From Caenorhabditis elegans (taxonomy: Eukaryota > Nematoda > Chromadorea > Rhabditida > Rhabditidae), in contig NC_003284.9 of the NCBI RefSeq assembly GCF_000002985.6, forward strand, positions 11,904,001 to 11,968,000: 64,000 bases of DNA. The letters are read 5' to 3'. The notes below the pieces were generated by a model. The model was given only the letters and a program-made list of their open reading frames with translations. It made no database searches and was not told where the DNA came from. This document shows, piece by piece, positions 1 through 11,558 of the stretch (its first letter is position 1; each line of letters opens with the position of its first letter). The position numbers and the translations under genes were made by a program.

Positions 1-220
1 AAGATTGCAGAATATGTATATTCCACTAACATTTTCTCTATTAAGATTTTATAAGTTTATGCGTTGTTTCTAAAATTTCATTTTCCACTTTTCGAATTAA
101 AAACGTAGAAAAAAGCACAGAACAAAGCATTGATTTCTACAAATTCTACAATTCTACAAAAAAAATGAAATTTAGAAAGTGTAAGATCACAACTTTTACT
201 CATTTAATTTTGAAATCCAG

Positions 221-300
221 GAAGCAGACTGTTGTCTCCAGAGTATTTGGCAGGATGTGAATCTTGCGTTTGTTGTTTGAGCTTTAATGATTGTACGTAG
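221..300 (+). CDS. Possible terminal exon of a gene entering from the left
   Basis: A good acceptor (TTTGAAATCCAG, ending at 220) opens a short stretch. It stays open in all three frames until stops at about 260, 278 and 298-300. One frame is Cys-rich and ends with TAG at 300. An AATAAA occurs at 681. The upstream exons lie outside the window, so frame and protein cannot be fixed. It could also be a chance acceptor. Confidence 0.25.
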
Positions 301-923
301 AAAATATGACAGCGCCAAACATTGCACGATTTGGCAACATTTGACTACATGTAATTATCTACAAGAAAGTCTAGTCTATGAATTTTAGAATCTACATGAA
401 GAAGGTCGCATACTGGCATTTAGAATATTCTGAACACTTTCATAATTTAATGTCTAAAATTGACACATACAGACAAATTTATTGACTTTGCTAAAAATTC
501 GTTCAACCGTTGATTTTCAATAATTCCCGTCACCTTTTTTGGAAATCAGAATCTTTAATTTCCAGGGTGAGCATCAAAACAACATTGAAAAATGCAATTA
601 GTTGACTCGGCATTTTGAATGATCAAGACCAAAAACAATAATTATGTATTATTTTAGTTTAGATGTTCTGGAAAGCTCGAAATAAATTTTTAATGATAAA
701 TTAATAATCTATGAACTCCGTAAACTTTCTGATTACTCAGCAGCCTAATCAAAATGCTCAAAGATCTTCATAAATGAACTTCATGATTTATTTCAATGAT
801 CTGATAATAAGTAAAGTCAAAGAGGCCAAAAAGTAATAAGGAATTATCGTAGTATTGTTTATATTAGTTGACTCGAATATTTATGTACTTTGATAGTTTA
901 AACACAAAACGGTGACAGCTCAT
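301..923. other. Intergenic, AT-rich
   Basis: No supported gene. AT-rich DNA lies between a possible plus-strand terminal exon and the stop of the next minus-strand gene. An AATAAA at 681-686 could serve the left-hand gene. Confidence 0.5.
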
Positions 924-3022
924 TTACATTATGTCGCATCGATGAGACTTCCTCTGTTTTTTGTTTTTATTTGTGACGATCGGAACTTCTTCTAAGCCGT
1001 TTTCCATCGAAGTTTCGCTTGAATTTGCTCCAATCTCATCAATATTGCCGATTAAACAAAAGTCGGAAGAATCAATTTGCTGTAATGAAAAGGGACATTA
1101 GAACGTGGTATAATTACGTTGATATAGTGATAGTAACGATTTTGTTTAAATAAAAATATTACATTCTAGATTTCCTCAATTTAGAAATTTAGTGGAATGT
1201 CAAATATTTTAAAGAGCTTATTATAAAAGGTGTAGCAGTTGTATCCCAAAATGTTTTCAATTGATTATAATTCATAATGACAAACACGTTAACCCTTCTA
1301 ATAACAATTTCTTTTATAAAGTTTAAAAAATATCGTTTATCTGAAAAACTGAAATACTAAAATAATTCACGTTTCAGTTTTCAAAATATTAACATTTTTG
1401 CGGTTTATCTATGTAATACACAAATACCCTTAATATTTTGGATTTTGAACCGAAAGTTCTTCCACAAATTTTCTAGAATAAAATACAGTACTAGAGTACT
1501 AAAATCCCTTATTTTTTGGCATATCGTCTCAAACATTGCAAATTCATGGTTAAACAACATTTGCAATCAAACTACGTTGAAACGTTTTTGAAAATGTTTT
1601 GGAAAATTCTTAACCATGAATTTTTGGATTACTGTTCTTGTGATATTTTTATTTTAATTGATACCTCCTGATTAGTCGATTTGGATTCATCAGTGTCGCT
1701 TTCGAAGACCAAGTCAAAACCCGATACTTCGTAAAGAGTATTCATGGCGTACGCAAGATCAGTAGGTTTACCAAACGTCTTCTGAAAAGTAAACTAAGCG
1801 AAACCTTTGCTTTATCAGGATTATATACTAGAACATTGGCCCTATTTTCAAAAAAATGAAATTCAAATGTATTGTACTATGGTTAGTAGACACCCAGTCA
1901 TTTTAAAAACGTTTCAAATTATTACTCTCACCAGTTTTTCTCGTTTGCTAGCTTCAATAGGAAAATTATGGCCGAATCCTGCAACTGCGTAGCGAAACTT
2001 TCGCATTTCATCTGACAATGAGTCGTTGTCTGCCAAGCACGCCCCAATACGAAAGACACTTGTTTTGTTCATCTTAAATACCATCAAAATTCAGTTCAAA
2101 CGTGGAGTAGCATGAATGTGGATTTTGCCTTTTAAGATCAAAAATATATTAAAATTAGAACACCAGAAAAGAAAAATAATAAATCGAGGAAGAATAAAAA
2201 CCCCAAATTATAAAAGAACAGTTATTCGATTTTGGTTCCTTTATTTGTTCAATTTTGTCTAAAATGAGAAGCCACCCACTTTGTAACCAATCAGCGACTT
2301 TGAACTCCGCACACTTCATTCTGATTAATTTAAAAGTGGGGGAGCAAATCACTGATTGGTCTTGTAGTTCTCAATTTTGAGGAAATTCAAACAAGGGAAA
2401 GAGCAAAAACCAAAACATATCTTTTTTTAATTTGGAGTTTTAATATTTCATAGTTTTATTTAGTTCTTCTTTTTTAATATGTACTATTGAATTTTAGACT
2501 AATTTGTGTATTTATTAGCAATATCCGTAATTACGGTACTCCATTTTCAAAACGTATGTGCATAAAATCAGAAAGGTCTCTGCTAGAATGTTTTAAATGA
2601 TATATGAATAAAATTGTATTTTGGAGGTACTAACAATTGTATTAGACAACTAAGTCAATGAAACCTTGAGTAGTAAAATTTCAGAAATAAAAATTTTACC
2701 TCGTCCCCAAATTTCATCCTGCACCACGCAATGACAAGGTCCAACAGTTCAACTCCGCTGTGAAAATTTACAACTCCAAACTTTTGGCTGGTCCCATAAA
2801 CGAGCATTTTCAAACGATTGAGGATATCAACTCCGTGCTCATTATTCGTCTAAAAATCCCAATAAACTAATGTTTCAATGAATTGCTCACCTTTTTTGTT
2901 TCAATCATAACGTTTTCCAAGGCATAATGCAGTGTGAAAAGACTTTTCAAAAAGCGATGATAGTCGGTACTCTTCAGTTCATCAGTGAAAAAAGGTTGGA
3001 ATTTACTTTTATTATACGGCAT
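924..3022 (-). CDS. Uncharacterised 231-aa protein, five exons
   Basis: Exons (minus strand): 2891-3022, 2700-2849, 1932-2072, 1665-1781 and 924-1079. All junctions are phase 0 and the total is 696 nt including TAA. The start ATG directly follows TTTCAG, so it is a likely spliced-leader site. Donors are canonical (GTGAGC, GTAAAA, GTGAGA, GTATCA). The acceptor of exon 3 is TTTAAG, which is unusual, and that exon starts with ATG. No signal peptide or membrane segment is visible. The last exon is acidic with an aromatic motif (DFCLIG, preceded by Asp and Ser), then a basic tail (KNKKQRKSHR). The DFCLIG stretch resembles a LC3-interacting region (acidic, then F-x-x-I), but this is inference from a short motif. 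I do not recognise the family. The phase-consistent structure makes a real gene likely. Confidence 0.7.
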
Positions 3023-5712
3023 CTGAAATTAAACAGTCGAAATATTATGGTATGTGTGGTGGCGATACTGCACAACGAACTGACACTCGTGAGCAACGAT
3101 GTGTTATGATGAGGGAGTCTGTATGTTTCAGCTGTTATTCAGGTGGCATACTTTTTTTTCAAATATTCATCCTACTATCGACATCTGTGATATAGGCAAA
3201 AACGTACCATATATATCATTCAGCTGGAAAAATGTACATTGCACAAATATGTACGAAAATAGAAAATTAAGAGTTTGAATAAAATGCCACTGTATGAGGG
3301 GATGAGGAAGCCATTGATTGCCGAGGAAGTGATACACTCTCTGATGTCATCAAACATTGTGAAATATGTTCTGAAAAGATTACTTTCCCTTCTATTTCTT
3401 CAAAACCTCAAGAGGCATTATTTTTCTAACTAAGAGTCACTGGATGTTTATCCAAAAGTTGTTTGAAGTAGTTTACATTTTTTTTTGGCAAACACGTAAT
3501 AAAAATGCGACTTATTCCAGCATTGACCCATTTTTGTCTTTTTTTAAAATTTCATTTCAAAGAATCTTATTCGTTTTTACAAGGTACGAAGAATACCGGT
3601 TTAGAGAGGATCAATTATAAGTTTAAATAAATTTTCAGATTTTTAACAAGTTTTTGATAAATGTTTGATACGGAAAATTGCACAGAATCTTATCACTGTG
3701 ACAATATGCCAGTTGCAGTATTTGATTCATAGAATCATAAAATACAATCTTATCTTCTCTGTCAAGTAGTAAATCTAACAAATAAAGTTGTTAAAGTGAA
3801 ACCATAAAAATGATTGTTTGAAAACTTGAAGTTAATCTAGATCGAACTTCGTTAATTTTATGCTTTGTGAAATTGGAAATGGTTAATACCAAATATTATT
3901 AATATGTGTTTGATAATTCTCAACACGGTTAGCTACAGTCTCATAAATTGAATTCAAGACTCGTGGAAAACAATTTTTGGTCGACTGACTTCCAATTATG
4001 GCTTCCATTCATGTTCCGAATGGCGCTTCCGTTGGCTTCATGGCGCAATCCGTGCAATCCACGCGCTTGATATAGTGCGGTGCTGAACCCAGAAAATGTC
4101 GTCCGCTGCAGGATAACTTTCTATTGCGCTATCTCGGTAAACACCGAGCTTACGAATTTCCCGTCAGCATGCGGAAAAGCGGCAAAGGCCGGCAAACGTG
4201 AAGCGTATTTACCGCGTGCCCTTGTAGCACTTGCGCTGCTATAACTGGTAATTCCCATTTTTTAACTGTAAATATAAATTTTTCAACTAATTGTTTATTT
4301 TGTTTAAAAAATTTTGAATTTATCTCTCTAGTCGAAACCAAAAAATTTATATTGACAAGATAGTTGAACTTGTTATTTGCTTTGTTTTCTTATCATTTGG
4401 CGGTTTTTTTTCAGACACACAAAGAGCATTATACCTCATATGTCGAGACTAGTGAGAATTAAAATATAATCTTCCAATAAAAAACCGCTTTATTTGAGGC
4501 AATGAGTTGTTTCATTGTTGGCATTTGGTAGTTTATTACTAAATCAAGGATAAGGGGGTTTTCTTGTTCCCAAGAAAATATCTATAATACACAGTGGTTT
4601 CACAAAAAATAGGTGTATGTAATTGTGCACATGTGTTAAAGAATCTTGAAAGTAAGAAATATCGGATATAGAGCACAAATGTACATAATAAAGTATGAGA
4701 AGCGGAAACAGTATTTGTTTCTTGAAAAGAATTGACCCAAATTGATTCCTGCATCACTAAATGTTTAAAATTTGAAACATAACTAGCTGTTTCATAGTAG
4801 GATTTATTTAAAGTCTGAAACAAAATTATAACTTTTATCACGTACTGAGTTCAACTGAAAAATAACTTTCGAAATGTTGACGCAAACATAATTTGACGTA
4901 TTTTCAAAAAAAAATGTTACTAAAATTAATTACGATGTTTTATTTGATAATAGTTTCACGTTATACTTGTGTGGTAAATCTTCCGCTATTTTCTATTATT
5001 TTAAAAATAATTTAATGTGCTGCAATAAATACGTATTTGCTGGTACTTCTAAACTTGAGTTGCCTATGATGAACCAACGGAAACATTAATATGATGTGAT
5101 GTAGCGAACACAGTTGTCAACTTTATTCAAACTCAAATTTCCATTCTTTAATTTGATCAAGACACACATGTAACACGATCAGCACGAAATCTTTTTGACT
5201 CAACAAATATCACTGATAACGTTAATCCCCTGTCTTGTCACTCTCTATTCTCTTGTTTTTAGGTTAATCCTTTTCCGCCAGTCAACTGTTGATACATCAT
5301 CATTTTCTGGTTTCATTTTGTCAATCATTACATTGACTTGCACTTTAAGCTGTGCCTAGTGCTTACCGGAAAATTAAAGTGATTGTTTGTGCAGTACGTA
5401 ATAAATTTCTGATTTTTTGTGAGTGATAACGATTTTATTGAAGTAATCAAATTTTTGATAGCAATTAATTTTTGATAGCAAATTAATTTTAAAATTATCG
5501 ACATTGTGGGATTGTTTATATGTATAGGCAGCGTTTAGTCTGAAAAATACTCTTTGAATTATGAAATTAAAAAAAAAACAGTTTAAAATGTTTTCCTATT
5601 ACTTTGAAACAAACAACACATTTTCAAAAACAAGTGATTTTTGGGGTAAACTTTACACTCAATTTTAATTTGTTTTCTGCGAATGCCGAACCTTCAATAT
5701 TAAAAAAACGAA
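3023..5712. other. Long intergenic region
   Basis: No multi-exon gene could be assembled. Short open frames near 3283-3432 (plus) and 3235-3366 (minus, after a TTTTCAG) lack a convincing partner exon. The region holds a GC-rich island (3985-4235, listed separately) and a short tandem duplication of TTTTTGATAGCA near 5450-5490. The segment 5160-5420 may be promoter, but no site is decisive. Confidence 0.45.
3985..4235. repeat. GC-rich island, possibly part of a dispersed repeat
   Basis: This 250-base stretch is much richer in G+C than its surroundings. It contains TTTGCCGGCC and TTTGCCGCTTTTCCGC-type runs (read on the minus strand) and a short GGTAAACACC/GGTGTTTACC inverted pair. Such TTTGCCG runs are common in nematode dispersed repeats, but I cannot name the family. 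A minus-strand open frame of 63 codons crosses it without splice or codon support. It could also be a structured non-coding RNA. Confidence 0.3.
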
Positions 5713-6042
5713 TCAAAACCTACTCTGAGCAATTTGTGCATTTCTCCAACGAATGGTTGCTAGTTCGATTAGAGCATTTTCAATTGAGTTCCTCAAGTCC
5801 GCATGGTCAATCTGATTGTTTTCCGATATTGAGACAAGTCTTTGAATAACATCAGTTTGGTCTTGATTGAGCTCATACCAGGGTGTGCTTAGAATGCGAT
5901 TCATTTCGCTTTCAACATCATCTTGATTCAAAATATTAGTTGAAGTAGATGGATGCGGTTCATTTTCATCGAGTTCTTCCTCAACAACAAGACCATCTTC
6001 AACTTCCGAAGACATCAAAAATGCTTCGTCGTTTTGTGACAT
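5713..6042 (-). CDS. Uncharacterised acidic 109-aa protein, single exon
   Basis: A single open frame of 110 codons ends in TAG at 5713-5715. I chose the ATG at 6042 rather than one 36 codons upstream. The extra N-terminal part reads as untranslated sequence, and an acceptor-like TCCTGTCTGCAG ends about 30 bases upstream of the chosen ATG, suiting trans-splicing. The protein has an acidic Glu/Asp-rich N-terminal third (about residues 12-35). A predicted helical C-terminal half follows (from about 45), ending near RWRNAQIAQ. No signal peptide, membrane segment or known motif is seen. No family is recognised. The lack of introns is unusual next to the other genes here, so coding status is likely but not certain. 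Confidence 0.5.
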   Translation of the reverse strand: MSQNDEAFLMSSEVEDGLVVEEELDENEPHPSTSTNILNQDDVESEMNRILSTPWYELNQDQTDVIQRLVSISENNQIDHADLRNSIENALIELATIRWRNAQIAQSRF

Positions 6043-7236
6043 AATGATGAATTGGTGATTAAAGATGACTAGACTGCAGACAGGAAAATTGGAAAAAATA
6101 AGAAAGGGTCGAAAGAGAACACCGTAAAACCTTTTTTGGCTGTCTGACACCAGTTTTTCTAGTCAAAGCAGACGGCGGCTCCGCCTATTTTCCCAATTTT
6201 ATCTCGTTCGCTCTGACCACCTGCGTCATTTTATTACTTGCAGTGTTTTGGCAAAAATGTCGACGTCGCTGTGTATCGTCGTGATAACACTATCAATTTT
6301 CAACATGTGGCAGGAAGACGTGAAAATGAGAAACGATACACGACATCGGGAATTACCATTAATCTTTTGTTATTTATTAATGTCAGACTTTAACTTGATT
6401 TCTTTTTTTAATTTACCTCAAATTGAAAAGTTGTATCATGGATCACATAATTTTTATAAAATTGATAAACGTTTTGCGTCACAAAATTATTCAACTATTT
6501 TAAGGATAAAAAATAGCACGAAAAATCGAAAACCTAACAATTGTGTTAGTTGGAAACACTTTAAAACTTTGAAATTTGACATGACCAGTATAAGATAAAA
6601 GTTGGTAGGTAATTTTTTGTGCCAAAAGGGCTCGAAAATTATCTGAAAGTTACCAAGTGTTGATTATCGAATTATCGAATTATCGGACTTTGTTTTTGGT
6701 CAATTTGCAACTTTAATGCCAGTTTTGAGTACTTTTAATAGTGACAGTAACAGGGACAGTTATTTTTAAACAAATAAATGTTGTCTATAATTCGACATTT
6801 CAGTTAGCAAAATTGCTAACAGTTATTGCCAGGTACACCTGTTCTGAACTATACTTTTTCAGAAAAAGTGACTGAATGGGATTTGTGTATACAGATTCAA
6901 ATTTTGAAACCAAATTAAAACAAATTGTTCATTATTGCTGTGTCACACTCTGTAATGTCTGACAGCACAAGTATTCTTCACAAGGATAACGAAAACTACC
7001 GGTACCAGATGTAATTGATATCAAAACTACAAACAATAAATGGAATTACTATAGAAAGAAGTGTCTACAAAGTGCTTAGTGCTATTATAAGTGTGAGAAA
7101 AAGAATTCAAAACGTTTGTCCGTTGTTTGGTAATGTAAAGTGCTCAAAAACAGGTTTAAACGTAACTAACAACTTTTTTTTTTAATTTAAAACGATTTAT
7201 CATGATTTGCTTCTGGTCTGGCGTTCTGGTCCAAAT
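6043..7236. other. Intergenic; upstream of the minus-strand gene
   Basis: The segment 6150-6250 contains GGCGGCTCCGCC (self-complementary around CT) and may be promoter. A plus-strand open frame at 6248-6598 (116 codons) has an AT-rich, low-quality second half and no splice signals, so I do not call it a gene. A short direct repeat of ATTATCGA lies near 6665-6690. Nothing else is supported. Confidence 0.4.
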
Positions 7237-7981
7237 TCATAAATCTCTTCAAAGTAAATTTATTCGAAATGTCTTTCAGAAACTTTGTAGTAAATTTTAA
7301 GTTCTTTCAGAATATACCAACAATATTCCAGTAGGTACAAGAAGCTTCACGTAGTTACAGAAATAGTACATTTTCAGCCCTATCAAAGTTTGGAAAATCC
7401 ACCTATTTTTGCCTATAAATGGTAGTTTTCATTAAATAATAAAAAACGCACTAAAAGGTAGGGCTGAAAATGTACTATTTCTGTAACTACGTGAAGCTTC
7501 TTGTACCTACTGGAATATTGTTGCTAAATTCTAAAAGAGGTTAAAATTTACTACAAAGTTTCTGAAAGACATTTCAAAAAAAAGTTACTTTGAAGAGATT
7601 TATGAAATTTCAAAGTTTGGAAAATCCATCTATTTTTGCCTATAAATGGTAGTTTTCATTAAGTAATAAAATACGCACTAAAAGGTAGGGCTGAAAATGT
7701 ACTATTTCTGTAACTACGTGAAGCTTCTTCTACCTACTGGAATATTGTTGGTATATTCTAAAAGAGCTTAAAATTTACTACAAAGTTTCTGAAAGACATT
7801 TCAAAAAAAAGTTACTTTGAAGAGATTTATGAAATTTCAAAGTTTGGAAAATCCATCTATTTTTGCCTATAAATGGTAGTTTTCATTAAATAATAAAATA
7901 CGCACTAAAAGGTAGGGCTGAAAATGTAATGTACTATTTCTATAACTACGTGAAGGTTCTCGTACCTACTGGAATATTGTT
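7237..7981. repeat. 227-base tandem repeat with an inverted leading copy
   Basis: The anchor GGTAGGGCTG occurs at 7457, 7684 and 7911, exactly 227 bases apart. The third copy is truncated at about 7981. The segment 7237-7381 is the reverse complement of about 7459-7609, with a 77-base spacer between the arms. The spacer is itself a piece of the tandem unit (it shares the TGGAAAATCCA and TTTTGCCTATAAATGG stretches). Copies differ by scattered substitutions and small indels. The layout is that of a foldback element whose right side was later duplicated in tandem. No coding capacity is seen. Confidence 0.85.
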
Positions 7982-10004
7982 CTAACAGTCTTCTATATCA
8001 CCACAAAAAATATCTAAGATAAAATCAATACTGAAAAAAACGACAAAACTTATTGAATGGCCTAATAGTTGTGCTATCTACTCGTTTTCAATTCAATTTC
8101 TTATATATCTCTTAAAAGTGTAAAAACCAAGATTTAAAATTATAAACAAAGCATTTGAATTTAAATAACAGAAACCAAGTGCTCCAGCGCTAAAATGGTA
8201 TTTTTGCATGTTACTTTGTTTCAGCGCTCTGATTCTAATGAAAATATGAAAGTCTAAAAAAATTTATGATCATTCATGTTTATTCGACCCTGTTGTAAAA
8301 TACTTCTATAACATAATTATTGCACTTCATAAATGTGTTTTATGGAAACTTGTACGATCAAAAACAAGCACGATGGTTTACGTTAACAGCATTGTGTTGC
8401 GATAAGAACGTCATTGAAAATTTTATCAAATTCAATTTATGGTTTACTGCTTTACTTCTTAGTAAAGTTTACACTTTGATATAATAGCATTATCAGTTAA
8501 AAATTGTGGTATGAATTTTTTATTCCTTTTTTGGTTTCAAGAAACTTGCTACATTATATTTAGAAGAAAAAATTAATGGACAACTAATTTTTCTGTGAAG
8601 TTTGGCCAATAACCCATTATGGAGCTCTGTTTCAAAGCGAGTCTGAATTACCATTGTTGTTATTTGTATTGACTGTCATATAAGTTGTTAAGTTCAAAAC
8701 ACGTGTGAATTGTGCTGGCGTTGAGAGGCACAGAAACACAGATGTCTTAACCGTTTTCAATTAGACAACCATATTACTATTGTAACAGACTTACACGTTT
8801 CACAGGTGGGTTTGTTTATTAGAGCAGCGAGTGAATTTTTCACTGATGACAGCTGTTGTTTTTTGAAAAATGTTTGCGATGTGAATTGACTAGGGCACGG
8901 TATTTGAATTTTGACTATGATTGAAAATAATTTGAAAAAAGAAACAACACTTTCACGGTGACATTCACATCTGCTCCCCTGAAATTAAAAAATAGCACTG
9001 CAAATATTTTACGGTGTCCTCTTGTTTTTCAATATGAGCATAGTTTTGATTCGAAATGTGTGATTCGAAATATTGATTCGAAATGTATTGTTGAAGTTTT
9101 CGAAGATTTCAAAAGCGCTTTGGAACTTTTTTTGTGAAAGTAAAACAAGGCAACTTTAAATTCAGCTATAAAATACACTGAAACACTTGTAGATTGCAGT
9201 TTCCAAGATTCAAAATTGAGATCAGCTGCTGATATCATTGTGGTAACCTAGTCCGAACATAACTTTTAGAAACGAGTACATTTCGTTGTAAATCCCAAAG
9301 TTTTTTTTTGAATATTTGATTACCGTTTTTCCCTAGTATACTTACATTTTTTGATCTATGTTTACAGTTTATATCTTGATTTAATTTGGTTTTATAGAAA
9401 ATTGTTAACCTTCAATATACGTGCAAATTAATATTTAAAATGCTAACTGAAAAAAAACATGTTCACATAAAGTTAATCACAACCGAGTATGAACCGCAAA
9501 ATTCGAATTCAAATGAAAATGTCTCCTTGTGAACTATTTTTGTTTTCAGTTTTTCCTCCAATGAACTATTTTTGACCATTTCAAAGCGAGTTCTCTTCCG
9601 AAATACGTGACAATTGTATTCACATTCAGAAAAACTCTTATTTGTTGACTCATATGTGTTCCATTATTTCATGAATTTCTCGCATTAACACTACGCTGAA
9701 TAAAAAATATACAGAGATTTTAGAAACAGACATAGAATCAGAGATACAGTGTGGCACCCTCTGAACACAGATGAAAAAACACATTCAGAGGAGGCGTGGT
9801 GATGAGTAACTGTGGGCACGAGGGCCCTATGTTGCCGCACTCAAACAGTTGAACCGGGCACTCAGCTCTGATGGTCATAACATTTCCCCCTTTCACTCTT
9901 TGTCTCACTAGTGGAACACTATAGCAGTTATGTTTTGACAATCTGGTACCAGGCGCTAGATTGTTTCATTCCACGGTTTTTGTTCCGTTCTTACAATCAT
10001 CATA

Positions 10005-10068
<64 letters not shown>

Positions 10069-10155
10069 CCGATTTTCTACAGACGTAATATAATTCATAA
10101 TTTTCTCATATTATTTTTTGCAGATCATAGCTGTTTGAAGAAGGACAGGTTAGAT
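7982..10155. other. Intergenic, upstream region of the next plus-strand gene
   Basis: No supported gene. The segment 9730-9910 is relatively GC-rich and could be regulatory. A TC microsatellite (10009-10062) and an acceptor (TTTTTTGCAG ending at 10123) directly precede the next coding exon. A GATTCGAAAT motif is repeated three times around 9050-9080. Confidence 0.45.
10009..10062 (+). repeat. (TC)27 dinucleotide repeat
   Basis: There are 27 uninterrupted TC units, about 60 bases before an acceptor-like TTTTTTGCAG that precedes the ATG at 10156. In the plus-strand transcript it would be a long polypyrimidine tract. It may be only a microsatellite. Open frames across it (Leu-Ser repeats) are artefacts. 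Confidence 0.95.
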
Positions 10156-11558
10156 ATGCGCATGTTTTGGATCCTGATGATCCTCGTTGCATCGAGAGCG
10201 GTGATCGCTCCCCCGGCTAATAGCGGCGGATACATTGGAGAAACGTCATTCGAGTTTAAAACCAAACGCACCTTTTCATTCAACGCAGGAATTGAGGAAC
10301 TTCTGATGAATGGTTAGTCATATTCTCCAGTACTGTTATTGAATGGTAGTGATTTGTGAACCAAGGAAAACTTGCTATTCCAGTTTTTACATGATTCGCG
10401 AGCTAATTTTTGTCAAAATTTCAACGGTATAATGTGCAACTAACATTGAAAACTGAATATTTCAAGCACAATTAGAGAAAAAAAAACTGTAAAAACTCGA
10501 AAACTCGCGAATATTTTTGTTCAAGCATTTTGAAATCGTTTGTAAATTGCACCTGGCCTGAGCTGGCATGAGCTGGATTAGCTTTCTGGTCTTGTTCATT
10601 TTTCTCATCCATTTCAAAATATAAGGGAAAAAATATAAATGATTGATATGATTCATTCTAATTTTAGACACAACACACTTTTCACTAGATATCACAATAT
10701 TTAAAATCGTATATGAGTGAAGTTCTAATATTTCATTGTTCCAAATGTGTTCAGTCTCTTTTACATTGTGTTTTTCCAGCACAAAACCGAGATCTCAATG
10801 TGACAATGACCCAGAAGTGTAGTGATCCTGTCACTTTCAAGTTTGGCAAATGCGACATTGCCTACTACCGCCAGGAAAACAAACAAAATGAGTTGACACT
10901 TGTTTTTGATCAAAACGGGACCCTTTTCTTGCTCAATGCTACCAGAATCGCTTGTGACAATGGATGGAACCCAGATGGAGCGTAGGTGTTTTTTTAATAT
11001 GTCATCTATTACGCGGAAAAATTAGCAGTACAAGAGAAACATTTATAAAGTGAATACATATCTTTTATTTAAATTTTCAGCATACACTTCAAAGTCTACA
11101 CCGAGAACATCTCGACGTGCAAGTTTACCTTCAAGACGAGCGGAGCTCCTGAAAAGTAAGAAAGAAAACAAGCTTAATATCACTGGACTCAATGTAATGT
11201 AATTTTCAGACCAGAAGACTATCTCTTCATCGATACCCCAATCCGCCAATTCTACTACTTCCAAAAGCACATCAAACAGCCTCCTCACAATTTTGAAAAG
11301 GACAACACCGTGTTATATCAATTGGGCTCATTTTTTCTGCTTGTGGCTATCTTGGCTATCGCCATGCTTATAATTAAATGCGTTAATTCGCACGGATTGG
11401 GTGACGACAAAACTGACGATGCACTGGAAATGAAGAAAGGAACCGTGGAGCTGCAGAACGAGGAGCAGTCAAACACTCCGTATTCTACAGATTCCGACAG
11501 AACCGAGTTCTCATTGCCAGCACAAAACATTGTGCCCATGACCGGTTCTCAGCAATAG
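10156..11558 (+). CDS. Small type I membrane glycoprotein, 260 aa
   Basis: Exons: 10156-10312, 10780-10981, 11081-11155 and 11210-11558. The total is 783 nt and all phases agree. The start follows an acceptor at 10123; a second Met lies two codons later. A hydrophobic signal peptide covers about residues 1-18. A lumenal or extracellular part follows with sequons NVT, NGT, NAT and NIS and several Cys. One membrane span (about 184-204, LGSFFLLVAILAIAMLIIK) leads to a polar tail of about 55 residues. The layout resembles small single-pass receptors or trafficking proteins, but I do not recognise the family. AATAAA lies at about 11605. Similar small membrane proteins occur at 34187-34900 and 53563-54376, with no obvious sequence identity. 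Confidence 0.8.

Noticed and set aside
3234-3366. Extra 5' exon for the 231-aa gene
   Set aside because: A TTTTCAG precedes an ATG at about 3350 and one weak donor (GTACAT) is in phase. The exon at 2891-3022 already has its own acceptor and ATG, and the donor is poor.
6248-6598. 116-codon plus-strand open frame
   Set aside because: No splice or leader support, and the second half looks like random AT-rich sequence.
9911-10317. Open frames with long Leu-Ser runs
   Set aside because: Produced by the TC repeat. Only the part after 10156 is coding, and in its own splice context.
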